Below are positions 1 to 7,416 of a stretch of 21,507 bases of DNA, one piece after another. Position 1 is the first letter of the stretch; every line of letters starts with the position of its first letter. The position numbers and the translations under genes were made by a program. The stretch comes from an uncultured Lentisphaeraceae bacterium. Lineage in GTDB: Bacteria; Verrucomicrobiota; Kiritimatiellia; RFP12; DVOR01. The notes under the pieces were generated by a model that was not told the DNA's origin, did no database searches, and saw only the letters and a list, made by a program, of their open reading frames with translations. The stretch spans positions 1 to 21,507 of the forward strand of contig CALBHX010000025.1 in assembly GCA_937892925.1 (NCBI GenBank), read 5' to 3'.

Positions 1-220
1 TTTGGCGGATGCGCCAAGCCGAATCCGTCTATCCGCCCCGAAACCCCAGCCGAACTCCTCTTTCTCTCGAAACCCCTTCACCTGCTCTCACGTCCATATC
101 AACATCCATCCGCCTCCGGCGCGTTCCATCCGGGCACCCCGACCGTCTGCACCGTGCGCGGCGTTCCCGATTTGTGCGGCTCATTCGATCTGCGGCCTGG
201 CGGCGGGGGGCGGGTTTTGG
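1..220. other. Intergenic stretch upstream of hisH, no gene seen
   Basis: No convincing coding region is visible here. The plus strand is very pyrimidine-rich, and the open frame leading into hisH is proline/serine-rich and unlike HisH. A 6-bp inverted repeat with a 4-base loop (TTGGCG-gatg-CGCCAA, 2-17) sits at the window edge. It could be part of a terminator of a gene lying outside the window. No T-run follows on the plus strand within the visible sequence. Confidence 0.5.
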
Positions 221-226
221 TATGAT
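221..226 (+). promoter_or_regulatory. Candidate -10 box (TATGAT) for the his operon, leaderless geometry
   Basis: TATGAT matches five of six bases of the sigma-70 -10 consensus. It ends exactly six bases before the hisH ATG at 233, which would place the transcription start at or next to the A of the ATG. No -35 hexamer is obvious in the G-rich DNA upstream, and there is no Shine-Dalgarno sequence between the box and the ATG. The pyrC gene in this window has the same spacing. Confidence 0.45.
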
Positions 227-232
227 GCGGTT

Positions 233-856
233 ATGGTTACGATTCTGGATTATGGCGCCGGGAACCTGACGAGCGTGTGCCTGGCATTTGAGCGGCTGGG
301 CGTCCGGCCGCGGGTGATTGCGGAGGCGGCGGCCTACGAGGGGGGGCACGTGGTGTTCCCGGGCGTGGGGTCGGCGGCTTCGGGCATGGAAGGGCTGCGG
401 GCGCGCGGATTTGACCGGCTGCTGCGCGAAACGGCGGCGGGCGGCGTGCCCACGCTGGGGATCTGCCTGGGGATGCAGCTGCTGCTGGAGCACTCGCAGG
501 AAGACGGCGGCACGCCCGGGCTGGGGCTGATTGCCGGGGAGTGCCTCCGCTTTGACGCTGCGCTGGAGCCCACGGCAAAGATTCCGCACATGGGGTGGAA
601 CACGGTGCATCACACGGCGCACCCGCTCTTCGCCGGCATCGCGCAGGATGAAGCCTTCTATTTCGTGCACTCGTATTATGTGCGCCCGGCGGCGGCTTCG
701 GCGATTCTGGGGCGGACGGATTACTGCGGGGTAACGTTTGCCTCGGCCATTGGGCAGGGCTCGCTTGTGGCCACGCAGTTCCATCCGGAGCGAAGCGGAG
801 CGGCAGGCGCAAAACTGCTGGCCAACTTTCTGGCATGGGGGGGCGTATGCTGCTGA
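233..856 (+). CDS. hisH: Imidazole glycerol phosphate synthase, glutamine amidotransferase subunit HisH
   Basis: The product (207 aa) is the class I glutaminase half of IGP synthase. It supplies ammonia to HisF in the fifth step of histidine biosynthesis, in the cytoplasm. The start is typical of the family (MVTILDYGAGNL). The nucleophile is C78 in GICLGMQLL, and the other two triad residues are H184 and E186 in FHPER. The oxyanion-type PGVGS segment lies at residues 43-47. Length is normal for the family. The frame is open further upstream, but that extension is proline/serine-rich and not HisH-like, so the ATG at 233 is chosen. No Shine-Dalgarno is visible and a -10 box lies six bases upstream, so the mRNA may be leaderless. 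The 3' end overlaps hisF by 10 bases, which suits coupled synthesis of the two subunits. Confidence 0.95.
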   Translation: MVTILDYGAGNLTSVCLAFERLGVRPRVIAEAAAYEGGHVVFPGVGSAASGMEGLRARGFDRLLRETAAGGVPTLGICLGMQLLLEHSQEDGGTPGLGLIAGECLRFDAALEPTAKIPHMGWNTVHHTAHPLFAGIAQDEAFYFVHSYYVRPAAASAILGRTDYCGVTFASAIGQGSLVATQFHPERSGAAGAKLLANFLAWGGVCC

Positions 857-1620
857 AGCGATTGATCGTCTGCCTGGACGTCCGCAACGGGCGGGTAACC
901 AAGGGTGTAAAGTTTCAGGGGAATGTGGATGTGGGCGACCCCGTGGAGATGGCGGCGCAGGCGTGCGCCGGGGGTGCCGATGAGCTGGTCTTTTATGATA
1001 TCACGGCCAGTGCGGAGCACCGCCCGTGCGACTTGGAGATGGTGGCGCGGGCGGCGCGGGCGCTGAGCGTGCCCTTCACCGTGGGCGGCGGCATCCGCGG
1101 GGTGGAAGACATGCGCGCGGCGCTGCTGGCAGGGGCGGACAAGGTGTCGCTGAACTCGCTGGCGGTGCTTTCGCCGCAGATTCTGGACGAGGGGGGGCGC
1201 GCCTTTGGGCGGCAGTGCGTGGTGTTGGGCTTGGATGCGCGGCGGGTGCCGGTTTCTTCGGCGATTCCCTCGGGCTACGAGGTGGTGATCCGCGGCGGGC
1301 GGGAGCCCACGGGGCGCGACGCCGTGGCCTGGGCGCGGGAGGCTTCGGAGCTGGGCGCAGGCGAGATCTGCCTGAACGCGATTGATACCGATGGCGTGCG
1401 GGAGGGGTATGAGCTGGAGATTACCCGGCTGGTGAGCGATGCGGTGCGCGTGCCGGTGATTGCCTCCGGCGGCGCAGGGAAGCCGCAGCATCTGATCGAC
1501 GTGCTTACCCGGGGCCACGCAGATGCGGCACTCGTGGCTTCGATGGTGCACACCATGGGCTACACCTGCCGCGGAATCAAGGAAGCGCTGCGCGAAGCCG
1601 GCCTTCCGGTGAGGCTCTGA
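847..1620 (+). CDS. hisF: Imidazole glycerol phosphate synthase, cyclase subunit HisF
   Basis: HisF (257 aa) is the TIM-barrel cyclase that converts PRFAR plus ammonia into imidazole glycerol phosphate and AICAR. The two catalytic aspartates fall at the standard positions, D11 (VCLDVRNG) and D130 (LGLDARR). Phosphate-binding glycine motifs are present at about 79-83 (VGGGI) and near residue 205 (ASGGAGKP). Length is standard. The ATG at 847 is preferred because it gives the usual MLLKRLIVCLDV start; an in-frame ATG at 835 would add four residues. A run of G just upstream (837-843) can serve as ribosome binding site. The start lies inside the end of hisH. No other his gene is in the window, so the pathway is dispersed or continues upstream. 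Confidence 0.97.
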   Translation: MLLKRLIVCLDVRNGRVTKGVKFQGNVDVGDPVEMAAQACAGGADELVFYDITASAEHRPCDLEMVARAARALSVPFTVGGGIRGVEDMRAALLAGADKVSLNSLAVLSPQILDEGGRAFGRQCVVLGLDARRVPVSSAIPSGYEVVIRGGREPTGRDAVAWAREASELGAGEICLNAIDTDGVREGYELEITRLVSDAVRVPVIASGGAGKPQHLIDVLTRGHADAALVASMVHTMGYTCRGIKEALREAGLPVRL

Positions 1621-1625
1621 GACCC

Positions 1626-2051
1626 ATGCATAACGAACGCTTTGATCAGGCCGTGAGCAAGATTCTGGAGCGCGACTCCGCCTTTCCCCGGCAGGCTTAT
1701 GAGCTGATGCCCGCGGCGCTGAATTACACCCTCCGGAGGCTGCAAGCCGGGCAGCCGGGCGCAGAAGTGCACGGGCATGTCAACGGCCGGCAGCTGGCCG
1801 AAGGCTTCCGCGACTTCATGCTGGAGGAATACGGCCCCTTTGCCGCCGATATCCTGGCCAAATACAACATCCGCTCGACGGCCGATATCGGGCGGCTGGT
1901 TTACAATCTCATTTCCGTGGGCATGTTCGGGAAAACGGAGAATGACCGGGAGGCCGACTTCCGAAACCTGTACGATTTTCGAGACGCCTTTGAGCTGCCG
2001 TTTCAGCCGATCAATCCGCTGGGCAAGCCGCCGCCGGGGATGCAGATGTGA
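1626..2051 (+). CDS. Minf_1886-like conserved protein (function unknown)
   Basis: This small protein of 141 aa resembles the family annotated as Minf_1886, which is known from Planctomycetes and Verrucomicrobia and has no assigned function. The recognition rests on memory of the family pattern: a short helical N-terminus, an AYELMPAALNYT segment (about 24-35), a central GRQLAEGFRDFMLEEYG segment, and an NLISVGMFGKTENDR segment followed by an FDL-like C-terminal strand region. There is no signal peptide, membrane segment or cysteine cluster, so it should be cytosolic. It starts five bases after hisF, and its stop overlaps the GTG start of the glycosylase gene, so it is cotranscribed and probably translationally coupled. 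Nothing in the sequence shows a catalytic site. Confidence 0.75.
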   Translation: MHNERFDQAVSKILERDSAFPRQAYELMPAALNYTLRRLQAGQPGAEVHGHVNGRQLAEGFRDFMLEEYGPFAADILAKYNIRSTADIGRLVYNLISVGMFGKTENDREADFRNLYDFRDAFELPFQPINPLGKPPPGMQM

Positions 2052-2698
2052 AAACCGATTGGCGCGAGGCGCTGCGCCCCTTTTTGCAGACGCCGGCCTT
2101 TCAAACCCTGCGCAAAGCCGTGGCCGAGCGTTATGCCCGGGAGGAGACGCTGCCGCCTGAGCCGTGCCTCTACGCCGCGCTGCAATTGTGCCCGCTGGCT
2201 GACACGCGGGTGGTCATTCTGGGGCAGGATCCTTACCCCACGCCGGGGCAGGCGCACGGGCTGGCCTTTTCGGTGCTGCCGCCCCAGCCGCCGCCCCCTT
2301 CCCTGCGCAACATGCTCACGGAAATTGCGCAGGACGTGGGGTCCAGCCAGATCCGCGGCGGCGATCTGACGCCTTGGGCGAAGCAGGGCGTGCTCCTGCT
2401 CAACGCCATCCTCACCGTGCGGGCGCATGCCCCGCTCGCACACGCCAATCTGGGATGGGAAGCCTTTACCGACACCGTCATTCAAACGGTTTCCGCCCGG
2501 CGGGAGCATGTGGTCTTTCTGCTGTGGGGCGCCAAAGCCAAAGCCAAACGCGCCCTGATAGACGAGACGCGCCACCTGATTCTGACAGCCGCGCACCCCT
2601 CGCCGCTCTCGGCCTATCACGGGTTCTTCGGGTGCCGCCACTTCTCGCAGGCCAACGCCTATCTGGCCGCGCACGGCGAGCGGCCCATTGTGTGGTAA
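2048..2698 (+). CDS. ung: Uracil-DNA glycosylase, family 1
   Basis: This 216-aa cytosolic enzyme removes uracil from DNA to start base-excision repair. The catalytic aspartate D61 lies in the motif GQDPY (59-63), and the following PGQAHGLAFSV is typical of family 1. The LLLNAILTV strand is at 116-124, and the DNA-intercalation/catalytic-histidine motif HPSPLSAY begins at H183. Length is close to E. coli Ung (about 229). The usual histidine after GQDPY is proline here (P64). The GTG start at 2048 overlaps the preceding stop (GTGA), which implies coupling. It is the last gene of the his operon. No clear intrinsic terminator follows before the pilB promoter. Confidence 0.93.
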   Translation: MKTDWREALRPFLQTPAFQTLRKAVAERYAREETLPPEPCLYAALQLCPLADTRVVILGQDPYPTPGQAHGLAFSVLPPQPPPPSLRNMLTEIAQDVGSSQIRGGDLTPWAKQGVLLLNAILTVRAHAPLAHANLGWEAFTDTVIQTVSARREHVVFLLWGAKAKAKRALIDETRHLILTAAHPSPLSAYHGFFGCRHFSQANAYLAAHGERPIVW

Positions 2699-2754
2699 CC
2701 CCGAAAGAAGCACCCGCGCCGAGGATTCCGCCGCTGCGCCGCCGGGCTTTGGGC

Positions 2755-2783
2755 TTGCGCAACCGGCAGAGGTTTGTTATCTT
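2755..2783 (+). promoter_or_regulatory. Candidate sigma-70 promoter for the pilB-pilT-pilB operon
   Basis: TTGCGC (2755-2760) and TATCTT (2778-2783) are separated by 17 bases. Each hexamer is only a partial consensus match (3/6 and 4/6), but the spacing is optimal. The predicted start near 2790 leaves a leader of about 45 bases before the GTG at 2837. Confidence 0.4.
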
Positions 2784-2836
2784 TCAAGAATGATGATTCG
2801 AAGGATTTGAATGGCGTTATCTTTGGAGACAAGCGC

Positions 2837-4528
2837 GTGACTACAAACGACGAGTATGCCTTGCAGGTTTTGCAGGAGACCGGGCACCTGACAACCGAAC
2901 AGGTGGCTTCCGCGCTCTCGGCCAAGCGCCGGGACGGGCAGACGCCCCTCGATTGGTTAGTTGAACAGGGGACGATCTCAGAAGAGGATGTGCTGGGCAC
3001 CCTGGCCGAACAGTTCGGCATGCCTTTTGCCTCGATCGACGGCGATGACCTGCCGGCAGAAACCACCAAACTGCTCGATGCCGAGACGGCGCGGAAATAC
3101 AGCGCGGTGCCGATCCAGGATGACGGCGACTCCGTGATGATCGCCATCTGCGACCCGGGCAACTATGACGCGCAGGACGCGATCCGCTACCGCCTCAATG
3201 GACGGAATGCAGACTTCGTGGTGGCCACATCGAGCGATATCAAGCGGCTGCTGGAGAAGTTTTACCCGCTGACGTTCGACCCGAATGCCACCGATACCGG
3301 CGAAAATCTGGTTTCCCAGCGCAAGGAGATGGCTGTTGACGGCGGAGATGACGAAGGCGATGCGCCGGTTATCCGCCTGGTAAGCCTCATTCTCATGGAC
3401 GCCTGCAAAATGAAGGCCTCCGATATTCACCTGGAGCCGATGGAAAAGCACTTCCGCGTGCGTTTCCGCATCGACGGCGCGTTGCGTGAAATGGACGAGC
3501 CGCCCAAACGCCTGCAGAGCGCCATCCTCTCACGCGTGAAGCTGATGGCCAACATGGATCTCTCCGAGCGGCGCATCCCGCAAGACGGCCGCATTCAGAT
3601 CAAAGTGGGCGAACGGGAGCTGGATCTGCGTGTCAGCACCGTGCCGACCAACTTCGGCGAATCGATTGTGATGCGTATTCTCGATAAGCAGAATCTGGCG
3701 CTGGGCTTGCCGCAGCTGGGCTTCCTTTCCGATGACCAGGCCAAGTTTGAGCGGCTTATCGGCCTGCCCGACGGCGTGATTCTGGTAACCGGCCCGACCG
3801 GTTCCGGTAAGACCACCACCCTTTATGCCTGCCTCGGGCAAATCAACCGCCCGGACAAGAAGCTCATCACCGTGGAAGACCCGGTGGAATATCAGATGAG
3901 CGGCATCAACCAGGTGCAGGTCAACCGCGCCGTGGGGCTCGACTTCTCCGCCGCGCTGCGCTCCATTCTGCGTCAGGCGCCGAACATCGTGATGATCGGT
4001 GAAATCCGCGACCACGAAACCGCGGAAATCGCCATGGAAGCGGCACTCACCGGCCACCTCGTGTTCTCCACCCTGCACACCAACGATGCCCCCAGCGCCG
4101 TGACCCGTCTCACCGATATCGGCATCAAGCCCTTCCTTGTGGCCTCCGCGCTGCGGGCGGCCATGGCTCAGCGCCTCGTCCGCGCCATCTGCGAAAAGTG
4201 CCGCACCGAGCACATCCCCACCGACCGTGAGCGCAAAATGCTCGGCACCATGGCCAAAGACGCCGCCACCATGAAAATGTACAAAGGCGCCGGCTGCCCC
4301 GTCTGCAACCAGACCGGGTATAAAGGCCGAAAAGGCCTCTTCGAAATCTTTACCGTAGACGACACCGTCCAACGCATGATTTTTGACAAAGTGCCCACCA
4401 CCACCCTTCGGGCCCGCGTCCGTGAAATGGGGATGCGCACCCTCCGCGAAGACGGCATGCTGAAAGTCGCTTCCGGCATGACCACCCTTGAAGAAGTGCT
4501 CCGCGCCACCATGGGAGACGAAGACTAA
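2837..4528 (+). CDS. Type II secretion / type IV pilus assembly ATPase, GspE/PilB family (first copy)
   Basis: This 563-aa cytoplasmic hexameric motor powers pilin or pseudopilin polymerisation. It has an MshEN-type N-terminal domain (about 1-140), a linker, an N2 domain with DIHLEP (196-201), and the RecA-like ATPase. Key motifs are Walker A GPTGSGKT (319-326), Asp box TVEDPVEY, Walker B IVMIGEIRD (384-392), His box STLHTND, and the zinc-binding cysteine pairs C452/C455 and C487/C490 typical of PilB/GspE. The GTG start is chosen because GGAG (2825-2828) sits eight bases upstream. A TTG at 2774 would add 21 residues but overlaps the likely promoter. The stop overlaps the pilT ATG (TAATG). Without pilC or pilin neighbours, PilB and GspE cannot be told apart with certainty. 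Confidence 0.92.
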   Translation: MTTNDEYALQVLQETGHLTTEQVASALSAKRRDGQTPLDWLVEQGTISEEDVLGTLAEQFGMPFASIDGDDLPAETTKLLDAETARKYSAVPIQDDGDSVMIAICDPGNYDAQDAIRYRLNGRNADFVVATSSDIKRLLEKFYPLTFDPNATDTGENLVSQRKEMAVDGGDDEGDAPVIRLVSLILMDACKMKASDIHLEPMEKHFRVRFRIDGALREMDEPPKRLQSAILSRVKLMANMDLSERRIPQDGRIQIKVGERELDLRVSTVPTNFGESIVMRILDKQNLALGLPQLGFLSDDQAKFERLIGLPDGVILVTGPTGSGKTTTLYACLGQINRPDKKLITVEDPVEYQMSGINQVQVNRAVGLDFSAALRSILRQAPNIVMIGEIRDHETAEIAMEAALTGHLVFSTLHTNDAPSAVTRLTDIGIKPFLVASALRAAMAQRLVRAICEKCRTEHIPTDRERKMLGTMAKDAATMKMYKGAGCPVCNQTGYKGRKGLFEIFTVDDTVQRMIFDKVPTTTLRARVREMGMRTLREDGMLKVASGMTTLEEVLRATMGDED

Positions 4529-5646
4529 TGACCACCGATATCCATCAGCTGGCCTCCGAGGCCGTTACCGAAATCACCATGGCCGACCTCATGCAGGCAA
4601 CGGTCGATGAAGGCGCTTCCGACCTCCACGTCCGCGTTGGGCGCCCCCCGGTGCTCCGCTGCTCCGGCGCGTTGGAGCCCCTTGACTGCCCCGATCTCAC
4701 CCCGGCCGACACAGCCAAGATGGTGCTGGAAATTGTTACCCCCGAGCAGCTCGAGGAAGTGGAGCGCAACGGCGGCGCCGACTTCGGTCTGGCCTTCTCC
4801 GAGGCGGCCCGCTTCCGCGTTTCGGTTTTCAAAGAGCGCCACAACTACGGCCTCGTGCTCCGGCAGATCCCCTCCACGATTCTCACGCTTGAGCAGCTGG
4901 GGCTCCCCGAAGCCGTTCATGAGCTGCTCTATAAGCCCCGCGGCCTCATCCTCGTTACCGGGCCCACCGGCTCAGGTAAGTCCACCACCCTCGCGTCCAT
5001 GATCGACGTCATCAACAGCGACCGCGACTGCCACATCATCACCATTGAAGACCCCATCGAGTTCTACCACTATTCCCGCAAATCCCTCGTTACCCAGCGC
5101 GAAGTCGGCGCCGACGTCCCCAGCTTTGCTGAGGCGATCCGCCGGGCGCTCCGTCAGGATCCGGACGTGATTCTCGTGGGCGAAATGCGCGACCTCGAAA
5201 CCATCGGCGCGGCCATCAGCGCGGCCGAAACCGGCCACCTCGTTTTTGGCACCCTGCACACCACCGGCGCCGCCGCCACCGTTGACCGAATTATCGACTC
5301 CTTCCCCACCAACCAGCAGGAACAGGTGCGCACGCAGCTCTCCATGAGCCTCGTGGCCGTGATTTCCCAGGTGCTCCTCCCCCGCGCCGATAAAGGCGGC
5401 AAGGGGCGCTGCGCCGCCTTCGAAATCATGATGAGCACCCCCTCCATCCGCTCGCGCATCCGCGACAACAAGACCTTCCAGATCAGCTCCGACATTCAAA
5501 CCGGCGCCAAATACGGCATGGTCTCCCTCGATACCTCCCTTCTCAACCTCTACGTAGCCGGGAAAATCTCCTACGAAGACCTCGTTACCAAGGCGCAGGA
5601 TCCCGAGACCACCGTTCAAAAACTCAAGGAAATGATGGGAGAATAA
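4528..5646 (+). CDS. pilT: Type IV pilus retraction ATPase PilT
   Basis: PilT (372 aa) is the hexameric motor that depolymerises type IV pili and drives twitching or DNA uptake. It has the short PilT layout without an MshEN domain or zinc cysteine cluster. The PAS-like N-terminal domain contains ASDLHVRVGRPP (30-41). Walker A GPTGSGKS is at 145-152, Asp box IEDPIEF at 173-179, Walker B VILVGEMRD at 214-222 and His box GTLHTTGA at 241-248. The C-terminal segment with SIRSRIRDNKTFQISSDIQ (306-324) corresponds to the AIRNLIRE region characteristic of PilT, although the wording is diverged. Its ATG overlaps the stop of the upstream ATPase, and it lies one base before the next ATPase gene, so all three are one transcript. 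Confidence 0.93.
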   Translation: MTTDIHQLASEAVTEITMADLMQATVDEGASDLHVRVGRPPVLRCSGALEPLDCPDLTPADTAKMVLEIVTPEQLEEVERNGGADFGLAFSEAARFRVSVFKERHNYGLVLRQIPSTILTLEQLGLPEAVHELLYKPRGLILVTGPTGSGKSTTLASMIDVINSDRDCHIITIEDPIEFYHYSRKSLVTQREVGADVPSFAEAIRRALRQDPDVILVGEMRDLETIGAAISAAETGHLVFGTLHTTGAAATVDRIIDSFPTNQQEQVRTQLSMSLVAVISQVLLPRADKGGKGRCAAFEIMMSTPSIRSRIRDNKTFQISSDIQTGAKYGMVSLDTSLLNLYVAGKISYEDLVTKAQDPETTVQKLKEMMGE

Positions 5647-5647
5647 G

Positions 5648-7333
5648 ATGCCCAACGCCATCCAGATCCCACCCCTCGTCGAGCTCGTCCGCGATAACGG
5701 CTTCATCGACCAGGCACAGGCCGAAGAGCTCGTCCGCGCCCACCTGGAAAACGGCAAGCCCTACAAAACGCTCATCCTCGACCTCGGCATCCTGAGCGAA
5801 GAAGACCTCCTCACCCTTATGGCCGGAAGCCAGGGCACCGATGTGGTGGATCTCTCGGGCATGGTCTTTGACGACACGCTCAAGAATCTCATCCCCGTGG
5901 CCAGCATCCGCCTCCACACCATCGTCCCCGTTGAAGTCGAGCGCGACCATGCCACCTTCGCCACGGCCGACCTGGTCGAGGCCGACGTCATCGATGAGCT
6001 CACCTTCCTCCTCTCGCGCGAAATCCGCTTCGTTTTCGCCCCCGAATCCGTCATCAAGGCGGCCATCGATGAAAACTTCCCGGCTACAGAAGCCTCCGAT
6101 GCGCTCATTGAAGATCTTTCCGACCTGGAGGGCGTAGATGCCTCCACCGATGAGAAGGGCATTGAAAGCGCCGCCGCTTCCGCCCCCGTCATCCGCTTTG
6201 TCAACCTCGTTCTCTACCAGGCCATTACCGACCGCGCCTCCGATATTCACATTGAACCTTTCGAAAAAGACTTCAAGATCCGTTACCGCGTAGACGGCGC
6301 GCTCTACGAAATGAACCCGCCGCCCCTGAGCATGGCGCTGCCTATCATCTCGCGCATCAAGGTGCTCTCCGGCCTCAACATCGCCGAACGGCGCGTCCCT
6401 CAAGACGGCCGCATCGCCCTCACCGTTGCCGGGCGCCAGGTTGACCTCCGTGTCTCCTGCCTGCCCACGGTTCACGGTGAATCCGTGGTGCTCCGTGTGC
6501 TTGACCGCTCCGCCGTCTCCCTCGATCTGGAGAACATCGGCCTGCCCGAAGACATCTACGACGGCATCACCCTGGATATCGAAAAGCCCAACGGCATCTT
6601 TATTGTTACCGGCCCGACCGGCTCCGGTAAAACCACCACCCTTTACTCCTGCCTCCGCGCCATCAACAAGGTAGACGTTAAAATCCTCACCGCCGAAGAG
6701 CCGGTGGAATATGACATCGAGGGGCTTGTCCAGGTGCCCATCAACCCGCAGCAGGGCAACACCTTCGCCAAAGTCCTCCGCGCCTTCCTCCGTCAGGATC
6801 CCGACATCATCATGGTTGGCGAAATCCGCGACCTCGAAACCGCCGAAATCGCCGTTCAGGCCGCCCTCACCGGCCACTTCGTCTTCTCCACCCTGCACAC
6901 CAACGACGCCGCCGGCGCCGTAACCCGCCTCGTGGATATGAACGTTGCCCCCTACCTCATCTCCTCCACCCTTCAGGCCGTTCTGGCGCAGCGCCTCGTG
7001 CGCACCTGCTGCCAAAACTGCAAAACCTTCTATGACCCCGACGATGAGGCCATCCGCCGCCTCGGCCTCGTGCGCGCCGATATCGGCAACCGCCAGTTCG
7101 CCTACGGCAAAGGCTGCAAAATCTGCAACGCCACCGGCTACAAAGGCCGAAAAGGCGTCTTCGAATACCTGCGCATGTCCAACCCCATCCGCGAAATGAT
7201 CAACGCCCGCGAGCCGACCCTCGTCATCCGCGAAAAAGCCCGCGAGCTCGGCATGCGCACCATGCGTGAAGACGCCATCCGAAACGTCCTCGATGGCTAC
7301 ACCACCGTGGACGAAGTCCTCCGCTACACCTAA
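5648..7333 (+). CDS. Type II secretion / type IV pilus assembly ATPase, GspE/PilB family (second copy)
   Basis: This 561-aa protein is a second full-length extension-type motor. It has an N-terminal MshEN-like domain (about 1-140), an acidic linker (about 145-175), the N2 domain with SDIHIEP (198-204), Walker A GPTGSGKT (322-329), Walker B IIMVGEIRD (387-395), His box STLHTND, and zinc cysteines C454/C455/C458 and C490/C493. It shares layout and many motifs with the first copy but differs clearly in the N-terminal domain and linker, so it is an old paralogue rather than a recent duplication. GGGAGA just upstream of the ATG provides a ribosome site. It is the last gene of the operon and is followed 39 bases later by an intrinsic terminator. 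Whether one copy serves pili and the other secretion cannot be read from the sequence. Confidence 0.91.
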   Translation: MPNAIQIPPLVELVRDNGFIDQAQAEELVRAHLENGKPYKTLILDLGILSEEDLLTLMAGSQGTDVVDLSGMVFDDTLKNLIPVASIRLHTIVPVEVERDHATFATADLVEADVIDELTFLLSREIRFVFAPESVIKAAIDENFPATEASDALIEDLSDLEGVDASTDEKGIESAAASAPVIRFVNLVLYQAITDRASDIHIEPFEKDFKIRYRVDGALYEMNPPPLSMALPIISRIKVLSGLNIAERRVPQDGRIALTVAGRQVDLRVSCLPTVHGESVVLRVLDRSAVSLDLENIGLPEDIYDGITLDIEKPNGIFIVTGPTGSGKTTTLYSCLRAINKVDVKILTAEEPVEYDIEGLVQVPINPQQGNTFAKVLRAFLRQDPDIIMVGEIRDLETAEIAVQAALTGHFVFSTLHTNDAAGAVTRLVDMNVAPYLISSTLQAVLAQRLVRTCCQNCKTFYDPDDEAIRRLGLVRADIGNRQFAYGKGCKICNATGYKGRKGVFEYLRMSNPIREMINAREPTLVIREKARELGMRTMREDAIRNVLDGYTTVDEVLRYT

Positions 7334-7372
7334 GCAGGCGCGCCCGATCCGGCGGAAGAGCCCGCCCGATAA

Positions 7373-7416
7373 ACGAACGCAGGCCGCGGCATCGAACCCC
7401 GGCCTGCTTCGTTTTT
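7373..7416 (+). terminator. Intrinsic terminator of the pil ATPase operon
   Basis: The left arm from 7373 and right arm 7400-7412 form a stem of about 13 bp with one bulged C. The GCAGGCCG/CGGCCTGC core is flanked by ACGAA/TTCGT, and a T-run follows. It lies 39 bases after the second pilB stop. Confidence 0.85.

Noticed and set aside
837..843. Run of seven G at the hisH-hisF junction as a phase-variable tract
   Set aside because: It is short for slippage, lies in very G-rich DNA, and is better explained as coding sequence and ribosome site.
7373..7412. T-arm-like GGTTCGATGCC on the minus strand, suggesting a tRNA
   Set aside because: It is the loop and stem of the pil operon terminator. No acceptor, D or anticodon arms fit around it.
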